From: Betaproteobacteria bacterium
GTDB lineage: Bacteria > Pseudomonadota > Gammaproteobacteria > Burkholderiales > Burkholderiaceae
Length of the DNA stretch: 12,787 nucleotides
Direction: 5' to 3'
NCBI GenBank assembly: GCA_009921765.1
Contig: RFXC01000123.1
Coordinates: forward strand, 1-12,787
Shown: positions 7,335-12,787 of the stretch, piece after piece
Position numbering within the stretch: the stretch's first letter is position 1
Layout of the letters: the number at the start of each line of letters is the position of its first letter
Notes under the pieces: generated by a model
Told to the model about the DNA's origin: nothing
What the model saw: the letters and a program-made list of their open reading frames with translations, nothing else
Databases searched by the model: none
Position numbers and translations under genes: made by a program

Positions 7335-8264
7335 CTACTTCAACTCGAGGTAGGCCGTGTTGAGCGCATCACCCAGGCGGACGTTTTCGCGCAGAAACCG
7401 CTCGAGGAACCCGTGCAGGCCATAGGCGTAGACCTCGTCGAGCACACCGTAGGCCAGTCGGGAACGAAGAATGGCCGCGAGCCGGCGCGGCAAGCGGCCA
7501 GGCTGCTCGGGGAGGTCCTGAAGGATTCGGTCAACCTGCTCCACGCAAAAGCGCAGCGACCGCGGCAGGCGCGCATCAAAAATCAGCAGTTCCGCCACCC
7601 GCCGCGCGTCAATGGTGTCGCGATAGGTGTCGCGGTAGGCCTCGAACGCACTCACCGAGCGCAACACCGCACTCAGGCTGTAATAGCCCGCCAGTCCGTC
7701 TTCCTCGGGGCTCACGGAGCCGGGGGCCTGTTTGACCGACAGGATGCGCGCCGTGTTGTCGCCCCGCTCGATGAAGGTTCCCAGCCGGATGAAAAGATAG
7801 GGCTGATCCTGCCGCAGCGTTGCGCTGGTGATGCCCCGGAACATGTGACTGCGCTCCTTCACCCAGTCAAAGAACGAGGAATCAACCGTACTGCCTGCCG
7901 CACGATAACGCTGCAATTGCAACCAGGTGTCGTTGATGTTCTCCCACATCTCGGAGGTAATGGACCCTCTCACAGACCGGGCATTTTCACGGGCGGTCTG
8001 AAGACAGTTGACGATACTGGAAGGGTTGGTGGTGTCCCAGGCCAGAAACCGCGCCACCTCATCGGGAGACGGCGAACCGCGCCCGGCACGAAACTCGGCA
8101 AGGGTATCGGTGATGACCAGAGGCTCGATCGCCGAGCGTGGATCGCCCGACCGGCCTGCGAGGAGCGCAAGCGACTGGCCCACATCGAGAATGCGCGCCA
8201 TGCTTTCGGCGCGCTCGAGGTAGCGCGACATCCAGTAAAGATTGGCGGCTACGCGGGAGAGCAT
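7335..8264 (-). CDS. Alpha-E domain protein (DUF403 family)
   Basis: This is a 309-residue, almost all-helical protein of the alpha-E superfamily. The N-terminus LSRVAANLYWMSRYLERAES (2-21) is the family signature. IERGDNTARILSVK and the middle SSFFDWVKERSHMFRGI are also typical. No catalytic motif is known for alpha-E domains; they nearly always travel with a circularly permuted ATP-grasp enzyme and a transglutaminase-like protein. They are thought to assist or receive the product of the ligase. The ATG at 8264 shares one base with the stop of the ATP-grasp gene (TGATG), implying coupled translation. A longer open frame extends to 8471 but is out-of-frame coding for the upstream gene and was not used. 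The function is inferred from genomic association only. Confidence 0.9.
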   Translation of the reverse strand: MLSRVAANLYWMSRYLERAESMARILDVGQSLALLAGRSGDPRSAIEPLVITDTLAEFRAGRGSPSPDEVARFLAWDTTNPSSIVNCLQTARENARSVRGSITSEMWENINDTWLQLQRYRAAGSTVDSSFFDWVKERSHMFRGITSATLRQDQPYLFIRLGTFIERGDNTARILSVKQAPGSVSPEEDGLAGYYSLSAVLRSVSAFEAYRDTYRDTIDARRVAELLIFDARLPRSLRFCVEQVDRILQDLPEQPGRLPRRLAAILRSRLAYGVLDEVYAYGLHGFLERFLRENVRLGDALNTAYLELK

Positions 8265-9727
8265 CAGACCCCGCCCTCGGGCGCCGGCTGCGCGAGCACC
8301 CAGGTGTCCTTGGTGCCGCCGCCCTGCGACGAGTTCACCACCAGCGAGCCGCGCCGTAGCGCCACCCTCGTGAGACCGCCTGGCACCATCCGCACCTCGC
8401 GACCCACCAGCACGAAGGGGCGCAGATCGATGTGGCGCGGCGCCACGCCCTCTTCTACAAAGGTCGGGCACGAGGACAAGGCGAGCGTGGGCTGCGCGAT
8501 GTAATTGGCAGGGTTCGCCTGCAGCACCTCACGAAAGGTCTCAATCTCCGAACGGCTGCTGGTGGGGCCAACCAGCATGCCGTAGCCGCCCGCGCCATGA
8601 ACCTCCTTCACCACCAGCTCGGGCAGATGCGCAAGCACATGTGCGAGATCGTCGGGCTTGCGGCATTGCCAGGTGGGCACATTGGCGAGCAGCGGCTCTT
8701 CCCCGAGGTAGAACCGGATCATCTCGGGCACGTAGGGGTAGATGGACTTGTCATCGGCCACGCCGGTGCCGATCGCGTTGGCGATCACCACATGCCCGAG
8801 CCGATACGCTGAGAAGAGCCCAGGCACACCCAGCATGGAATCCGCGCGAAAGGCAAGCGGATCGAGAAAGCTGTCATCGATGCGGCGATAGATGACGTCG
8901 ACCCGCTGCGGACCCGAGGTGGTTCGCATGTAAACGAACCCGTCTTTGACGAACAGATCCTGACCTTCGACCAGTTCGATACCCATCTGCTGAGCGAGAA
9001 AGCTGTGTTCGAAGTAGGCGCTGTTGAAGCGGCCCGGGGTGAGCAGCACCACCACCGGATCCTCGACCACCGCTGCCGCGCGAAGCGTGCTGAGAAGAAG
9101 CGACGGATAGTGCTCGACCGGCTCAACCGCCTGCCGGCGGAAGAGCTCGGGAAACAGCCGCATCATCATCTTGCGGTTCGACAACATGTAGGACACGCCC
9201 GAGGGCACCCGCAGGTTGTCCTCGAGCACGTAATAGCGGCCGTCGGAATGCCGGACGATATCGACGCCCACGATGTGCGCATAGGTGTCGTGCGGCACCT
9301 TCACCCCGATCATCGCCACCTGGTACTGGTCGTTCACCAGGATCTGTTCTGAGGGGATCACGCCGGCCCGCAAGATTTCCTGGCCGTGATAGATGTCGGC
9401 TAGAAAGCGGTTGATGGCGGTGACGCGCTGGGCCAGTCCGCGTTCGAGGAAGCGCCACTCGTCTGAGGGAATGATGCGCGGCACCACGTCGGACGGAATC
9501 AGACGCTCGGTTCCGCTGTCATCGCCATAAACAGAAAAAGTGATGCCAGTCCGCCGAAACAGCAGGTCGGCTTCGGCACGCTTGCCGGCCATCCAGTCAG
9601 GCGTGCAGCCGGCCAGCCAGTTTGCGTAGGTCTGGTAGTGCGCACGGACGCCGCCCGATCCGTCCAGCATTTCATCATGAATGCCAGCGGGTGGACGTAG
9701 CGGGGTCAGGGTGGAGGTTGCAGACAT
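8264..9727 (-). CDS. Circularly permuted ATP-grasp ligase-like protein
   Basis: This 487-residue protein belongs to the circularly permuted ATP-grasp group (COG2308; DUF404/DUF407), predicted ATP-dependent carboxylate-amine/peptide ligases. Visible family landmarks are DEMLDGSGGVRAHYQTYANW (18-37), VLEDNLRVPSGVSYML (167-182, acidic metal-binding region), NAIGTGVADDKSIYPYVPEM (317-336), VVKEVHGAGGYGMLVGP (372-388), RHIDLRPFVL (431-440) and VNSSQGGGTKDTWVL (464-478). The lysine and glycine-rich KEVHGAGGYGM segment fits nucleotide binding. It is the first gene of the four-gene operon; the stop overlaps the alpha-E start by 1 nt. I chose the ATG at 9727; Met20 is a possible alternative, and neither has a clear Shine-Dalgarno. 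The substrate is unknown; the ligase activity is a family prediction. Confidence 0.9.
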   Translation of the reverse strand: MSATSTLTPLRPPAGIHDEMLDGSGGVRAHYQTYANWLAGCTPDWMAGKRAEADLLFRRTGITFSVYGDDSGTERLIPSDVVPRIIPSDEWRFLERGLAQRVTAINRFLADIYHGQEILRAGVIPSEQILVNDQYQVAMIGVKVPHDTYAHIVGVDIVRHSDGRYYVLEDNLRVPSGVSYMLSNRKMMMRLFPELFRRQAVEPVEHYPSLLLSTLRAAAVVEDPVVVLLTPGRFNSAYFEHSFLAQQMGIELVEGQDLFVKDGFVYMRTTSGPQRVDVIYRRIDDSFLDPLAFRADSMLGVPGLFSAYRLGHVVIANAIGTGVADDKSIYPYVPEMIRFYLGEEPLLANVPTWQCRKPDDLAHVLAHLPELVVKEVHGAGGYGMLVGPTSSRSEIETFREVLQANPANYIAQPTLALSSCPTFVEEGVAPRHIDLRPFVLVGREVRMVPGGLTRVALRRGSLVVNSSQGGGTKDTWVLAQPAPEGGV

Positions 9728-9763
9728 GATGAAAGCTTTGCAAACTCCATGCCGGGTTGGGCG

Positions 9764-9782
9764 GGCGCAGGCTGAATGCGCC
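9764..9782. other. Small hairpin between fur and the ATP-grasp gene
   Basis: GGCGCA (9764-9769) and TGCGCC (9777-9782) form a 6-bp stem with a 7-nt loop in the 64-nt gap after fur. No T-run follows on the minus strand, so it is a poor intrinsic terminator. Readthrough from fur into the Anbu operon is therefore possible. No convincing separate promoter for the operon was seen in the gap. Confidence 0.35.
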
Positions 9783-9791
9783 GGGAAAGGG

Positions 9792-10226
9792 TCAGCCAGC
9801 CAGCGGGCGATGCCTGCAATCGGGCTTGGTGCAATGCCCGTACAAGGCGAGCGCATGATCTTGCAGCTGGAAGCCGCGCGCGCGGGCAATCTCCATTTGC
9901 CGTTTTTCGATGTCGGTGTCGATGAACTCCTCGACGCGACCGCACTGCAGACACACCAGGTGGTCGTGGTGCTCGCCCTGATTGAGTTCGAAGAGTGCGC
10001 GACCCGACTCGAAATTGCTGCGCTTGAGAATGCCCGCCTGCTCGAACTGGGTGAGCACGCGATACACGGTGGCAAGCCCGATGTCCTGCTTCAGTTCCAG
10101 GAGCTCGCGAAAGACATCCTCGGCGCTCATGTGCCGGTGCCTGCCCTGCTGGAAGATTTCAAGAATCTTCAGGCGGGGCGCAGTGGCCTTGAGACCGGTG
10201 CTGCGCAATTCGGGGGCTTGCTTCAT
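9792..10226 (-). CDS. fur: Ferric uptake regulator Fur
   Basis: Fur is the Fe2+-responsive dimeric repressor of iron-uptake genes. The 144-residue protein starts [20 protein letters not shown]. The DNA-binding winged helix covers ~1-80, with the recognition region [18 protein letters not shown] (50-67). The hinge and metal-binding segment [18 protein letters not shown] (84-101) contains the HHDH sensor ligands and the structural-zinc pair Cys92/Cys95. A second Cys pair, Cys132 and Cys137, is at the C-terminus. The [11 protein letters not shown] pattern and its association with bamE and dapB favour Fur over Zur or PerR. It is divergent from bamE across 139 nt and lies 64 nt upstream of, and codirectional with, the ATP-grasp/Anbu operon. 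No 19-bp Fur box could be recognised by eye in the promoter region. Confidence 0.96.
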   Translation of the reverse strand: MKQAPELRSTGLKATAPRLKILEIFQQGRHRHMSAEDVFRELLELKQDIGLATVYRVLTQFEQAGILKRSNFESGRALFELNQGEHHDHLVCLQCGRVEEFIDTDIEKRQMEIARARGFQLQDHALALYGHCTKPDCRHRPLAG

Positions 10227-10268
10227 GGAGAGTTGACGATTGAACGGCCAAAAAGCCTGACTCTTTGT

Positions 10269-10296
10269 ATCATAAAGGGCTATTCTCTCGGCCCAA
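10269..10296 (-). promoter_or_regulatory. Probable sigma-70 promoter of fur
   Basis: On the minus strand TATGAT (10269-10274, 5 of 6 to consensus) is preceded after 16 nt by TTGGGC (10291-10296, three of six). The leader would be about 35 nt. On the plus strand of the same region, CTGACT (10257-10262) and TATTCT (10281-10286), 18 nt apart, could serve bamE. The two promoters would overlap, as expected for a short divergent region. These calls are by eye. Confidence 0.35.
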
Positions 10297-10365
10297 GTCC
10301 CCGCCTGCTTTCCGACTCTCCCGATCCAACTCGGTCAATTCGACTCCAACACTCAGCCACCCGCC

Positions 10366-10797
10366 ATGCGCCTCATTCATCGTCCGAATACGCCACCTTC
10401 ATCGGCGGCGGCCATCATGGTGTGCCTGGCGCTGATCAGCCTCGCGGGCTGCACCTCCAATGACCCCTCGCGAACGGGGCTTTTCGAGCCCTACCGGATC
10501 GATCTGCCGCAGGGCAACTACATCACCCAGGCCATGCTCGAGCGTGTGCGGGTCGGCATGTCCACCGAGCAGGTGCGCGAAGCGCTGGGGTCGCCGCTGC
10601 TGGGTCATGTTTTCCATGCCGATCGCTGGGACTACGTCTTTCGCTTCAAGCACCCGAACGGTTCGTTTGAGCAGCGCAAGGTCACGGTGCGGTTCGGTAA
10701 CGGTCGGGTCACAGGCATTGAGTCCGATCCTCTGCCGCCGCGCGAAGACCCCGCCGACCCCGCGCTGCCGGGTCTGAGGGCCCAGCCTCGGCGATAG
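10366..10797 (+). CDS. bamE: BamE (SmpA/OmlA) outer-membrane assembly lipoprotein
   Basis: BamE is a lipoprotein of the beta-barrel assembly machine, which folds outer-membrane proteins. The 143-residue protein has a signal peptide with a hydrophobic core and lipobox LAGC; Cys29 is the lipidated residue, so residues 30 onwards would face the periplasm. The mature part shows the BamE signature: PYRIDLPQGNYITQ (42-55), VRVGMSTEQVREALGSP (61-77) and then DRWDYVFRF (86-94). The C-terminus is a Pro/Arg-rich tail (PPREDPADPALPGLRAQPRR), probably disordered. A downstream Met18 would leave too short a signal peptide, so the ATG at 10366 is preferred. It is divergent from fur, and dapB begins 41 nt downstream on the same strand; the fur-bamE-dapB block is common in Burkholderiales. 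Confidence 0.95.
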   Translation: MRLIHRPNTPPSSAAAIMVCLALISLAGCTSNDPSRTGLFEPYRIDLPQGNYITQAMLERVRVGMSTEQVREALGSPLLGHVFHADRWDYVFRFKHPNGSFEQRKVTVRFGNGRVTGIESDPLPPREDPADPALPGLRAQPRR

Positions 10798-10838
10798 CGC
10801 CAGCCACGCGCTGTTCCCCCTGATACCGGAGATTTCCA

Positions 10839-11642
10839 ATGACGATGAGAATTGCCGTTGCGGGCGCGGGCGGCCGGATGGGTCGCATGCTGATCGAAGC
10901 AGTGCTTGCGGCTGACGATGCCGATCTTGCAGGCGCGCTTGATGTCGAAGGCAGCCCGGTGCTTGGGCGCGACGCGGCCGACTTCCTGGGCAGGCAGTCG
11001 GGCGTGCGCGTCACCAGCAATCCCGATGAAGCGCTTTCCAGCGCCACCCATCTGATCGACTTCACCCGCCCGGAGGGCACGCTCGCGTATCTGGCGCACT
11101 GTGAGACGCGGGGGGTACGCGCAGTCATCGGCACAACGGGTTTTGATGCAGCAGGCAAGGCACGTATTGCGGCAGCCGGCGCCCGCATCCCGGTGGTGTT
11201 TGCCCCGAACATGAGCGTAGGGGTCAATGTCACCCTCAAGCTCCTCGAGATGGCTGCGCGCATTCTCAATACCGGCTACGACATCGAGATCATCGAGGCC
11301 CACCATCGGCACAAGGTGGATGCCCCATCGGGAACCGCACTGCGAATGGGTGAGGTGGTGGCCTCGGCGCTTGGCCGTGACCTCTCGAAGGTCGCGGTGT
11401 ACGGCCGCGAGGGCGTCACGGGCGAGCGTGACCCGTCCACCATCGGCTTTGCAACCGTGCGCGGCGGCGACATCGTAGGTGACCACACGGTACTGTTTGC
11501 GGGCACGGGCGAGCGGATCGAAATCACCCATCGCTCGGCGAGCCGGGTGACCTACGCGCATGGCGCCTTGCGCGCCTGCAGGTTCCTCACCGATCGTGCC
11601 AACGGGGTTTACGACATGCAGGCGGTACTCGGCATCGAGTAA
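10839..11642 (+). CDS. dapB: 4-hydroxy-tetrahydrodipicolinate reductase
   Basis: DapB reduces 4-hydroxy-tetrahydrodipicolinate with NAD(P)H in the diaminopimelate/lysine pathway, which supplies peptidoglycan cross-links. The 267-residue protein has the Rossmann loop [10 protein letters not shown] (7-16) and the second nucleotide segment AVIGTTGF (95-102). The catalytic signature [16 protein letters not shown] (153-168) places His155 and Lys159 at the positions of E. coli His159 and Lys163; SGT (164-166) binds substrate. A good Shine-Dalgarno, CCGGAGA (GGAG at 10828-10831), lies 7 nt before the ATG at 10839. Met3 (10845) is possible but worse spaced. It probably shares a transcript with bamE. 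It converges with the ChaN-like gene across an 87-nt gap. Confidence 0.97.
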   Translation: MTMRIAVAGAGGRMGRMLIEAVLAADDADLAGALDVEGSPVLGRDAADFLGRQSGVRVTSNPDEALSSATHLIDFTRPEGTLAYLAHCETRGVRAVIGTTGFDAAGKARIAAAGARIPVVFAPNMSVGVNVTLKLLEMAARILNTGYDIEIIEAHHRHKVDAPSGTALRMGEVVASALGRDLSKVAVYGREGVTGERDPSTIGFATVRGGDIVGDHTVLFAGTGERIEITHRSASRVTYAHGALRACRFLTDRANGVYDMQAVLGIE

Positions 11643-11659
11643 GGCCCAAACGAGGACTC

Positions 11660-11674
11660 GCACCGCCGAGGTGC
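11660..11674. other. Hairpin in the dapB / ChaN-like convergent gap
   Basis: GCACC-GCCGA-GGTGC forms a short 5-bp stem 18 nt after the dapB stop. No T-run follows on either strand. A longer, weaker inverted repeat (AAACCG 11686-11691 and CGGTTT 11714-11719) ends in four T's on the plus strand, but its 22-nt loop makes it a poor terminator. No clear transcription end for dapB could be assigned. Confidence 0.2.
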
Positions 11675-11729
11675 AACGCGCCTCGAAACCGTGCACGACA
11701 TCCTGCGTTCGCGCGGTTTTAGCGCAGCC

Positions 11730-12608
11730 TTATTTTGCGGCGCCAAAACGCTTTCTTAGCGATTCGCACGGGTCGGGGCGTTCCTGCGCTTCGGTGATCC
11801 TGACGGCATCAAAGCGGCCCTGGTCTGGCGAGGCGGGCGCTTCCAGCAAACCGACTGCAAAGATTTTTGCCGAACCCGCTGTATCCCGGAGATGAAGCGG
11901 CACGCCCAGATCGGTCCGGACATGGCCATTGCCTGCGAGAAGCACAGGCTGTCTGCCAGCCGCCCGTGCCTGAAGGACAACTTCGGCGAGGCGGGCATCG
12001 CGGGCGCGTTGCGCGCGCACCATCGCGGGAATCATGGCCTCAGGCAGCAACCCGCAATGGCCATCGCGAATGGCGTGCGCCATGCGCTCTTCGACCTCGG
12101 GCGTCCACCCAGAGGGCACGGCGGATCCGAGCGGATGCGGCTGGCCGCGCGCAATCGAAAACGCCTCGCGCGAGGAAAGGTTTGCCGCCCGAATGGGCAG
12201 GTCGCGTTCGAGTGCGAGTTCCACCACCGGCCCGATCAGTGCCCAGTCCCAGCCATCAAAGCGAAACCCGGCCGCCTCGGCCAGCTGACGGGCACGCGCA
12301 CTCACGGGCAGGCGCGGGTCTTGAGCGACGCGGGCTTGGTCAAGGCGCGGCTGCGCATCGGCGTCCAGGTGCTCGAGCACGATCGCGACTTGCGTGCGCT
12401 CTGAAAGCGCCCGCAGCCACTGGAGGCGCAGACGATGCTGCACAACGTTATCGTGCAGCTCGCCCAACAACACGATGTCGGCCCTGGCCATGCCATCGAC
12501 GAGACTGGCATCGGCATCGAAACGGGGCAAAGCTGTGCAGGCGGCAAGCAGCCATGCCACGAGGACGACAGATAGCCGGGACAGCAGACGGCCGGAGACA
12601 TGAAGCAT
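11730..12608 (-). CDS. ChaN-like haem-binding lipoprotein
   Basis: This 292-residue protein belongs to the ChaN family (haem-binding uptake, Tiki/EreA-type superfamily). ChaN of Campylobacter is an iron-regulated haem-binding lipoprotein. The N-terminus has a basic, then hydrophobic signal peptide (LSVVLVAWLLAAC); Cys24 is the predicted lipidation site, so the protein should be anchored in the cell envelope. Core motifs are IVLLGELHDN (45-54, with the conserved Glu and His), IVLEHLD (76-82), RDGHCGLLPEAM (181-192) and AGNGHVRTDLGVP (225-237). Start choice: the ATG at 12608 gives a proper signal peptide; a 21-residue longer frame from 12671 has no signal-like character. Haem binding here is inferred from the family, and a hydrolase role is the alternative. 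No Fur box was seen upstream. It converges with dapB. Confidence 0.87.
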   Translation of the reverse strand: MLHVSGRLLSRLSVVLVAWLLAACTALPRFDADASLVDGMARADIVLLGELHDNVVQHRLRLQWLRALSERTQVAIVLEHLDADAQPRLDQARVAQDPRLPVSARARQLAEAAGFRFDGWDWALIGPVVELALERDLPIRAANLSSREAFSIARGQPHPLGSAVPSGWTPEVEERMAHAIRDGHCGLLPEAMIPAMVRAQRARDARLAEVVLQARAAGRQPVLLAGNGHVRTDLGVPLHLRDTAGSAKIFAVGLLEAPASPDQGRFDAVRITEAQERPDPCESLRKRFGAAK

Positions 12609-12787
12609 CGGTGGCTCTGGAATAATCCTAGATCCGGCAGTTAGCCGCTTGAATCCGCATGAACATGTCAATCTTTCAAAGGGTTGCTCTCACGTCGAGA
12701 GTCACCGGTTTGGTGAAGACGCTGCACGCCTGCTCGGCTGCCGCTTCAGGCCCGGGGCGTTGTTGCTCGCCACGGGTGGACATTGAG
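12609..12787. other. Unresolved right edge of the window
   Basis: This 179-nt stretch holds the upstream region of the ChaN-like gene and the window edge. Two short frames run off the edge. One is plus, from the ATG at 12659, reading MNMSIFQRVALTSRVTGLVK and onwards. The other is minus, entering from the edge and ending at a stop at 12676-12678, with the C-terminus VFTKPVTLDVRATL. Neither resembles a family I recognise. On the minus strand a perfect TTGACA (12666-12671) occurs upstream of the lipoprotein gene but has no convincing -10 at proper spacing. Confidence 0.3.

Noticed and set aside
6555..8504. A 649-codon open frame on the plus strand, antisense to the transglutaminase and alpha-E genes.
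   Set aside because: It is antisense to genes with clear family motifs. Its translation has no recognisable domain and the usual Arg/His/Gly-rich composition of shadow frames in GC-rich DNA.
10632..11696. A 354-codon minus-strand frame antisense to bamE and dapB.
   Set aside because: The opposite strand encodes DapB with all motifs; the antisense protein is unlike any known family.
11686..11720. AAACCG...CGGTTTT inverted repeat as a dapB terminator.
   Set aside because: A 6-bp stem with a 22-nt loop and only four T's is too weak to support a terminator call.
11643..11729. tRNA-like T-arm string (GTGCGAGTCC on the minus strand) after dapB.
   Set aside because: No acceptor stem, anticodon arm or D-arm can be formed around it.
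11867..12625. A 252-codon plus-strand frame antisense to the ChaN-like gene.
   Set aside because: Its composition is that of a shadow frame, and the minus strand carries a lipoprotein signal and family motifs.

Overview
The window reads as a GC-rich betaproteobacterial chromosome segment, most likely Burkholderiales or a close relative. This rests on how the GrpE, HrcA, HemH, NadK, RecN, Fur, BamE and DapB proteins read and on their neighbourhood (hrcA/nadK/recN and fur/bamE/dapB). No rRNA, tRNA, CRISPR array or insertion sequence was seen. The first ~180 bases look like a mosaic or chimeric contig end rather than genuine chromosome.

Layout. Bases 1-50 encode a 16-residue piece of an M1 aminopeptidase (minus strand). 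Bases ~51-173 encode what looks like the C-terminal part of a SlyB-type outer-membrane lipoprotein (plus strand). The grpE gene (minus) is cut at about base 179 by this junction and lacks its last ~30 residues. Next on the minus strand, transcribed hrcA-hemH-grpE, lies a heat-shock/haem group: the repressor HrcA, ferrochelatase HemH, and GrpE behind a textbook sigma-32 promoter (818-843). Divergent from hrcA, nadK (NAD kinase) and recN (SMC-like DNA-repair ATPase) run on the plus strand.

Bases 5791-9727 (minus strand) hold the most interesting block. It is a compact four-gene operon: circularly permuted ATP-grasp protein, alpha-E protein, transglutaminase-like cysteine peptidase, and Anbu, the bacterial proteasome-type beta subunit. 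Two of its junctions overlap by 1 and 4 nt and the third is a 12-nt gap. The association is known from comparative genomics as a putative peptide synthesis/tagging and degradation system whose substrate is unknown. It sits between recN and fur and converges on recN with only 10 nt between the stops.

Bases 9792-11642 hold fur (minus) and, divergently, bamE (outer-membrane assembly lipoprotein) and dapB (lysine/peptidoglycan biosynthesis). A ChaN-type haem-binding lipoprotein (minus) converges on dapB. The last ~180 bases contain no gene that can be identified. Haem and iron recur (HemH, Fur, ChaN-like lipoprotein), but nothing in the sequence proves joint regulation.
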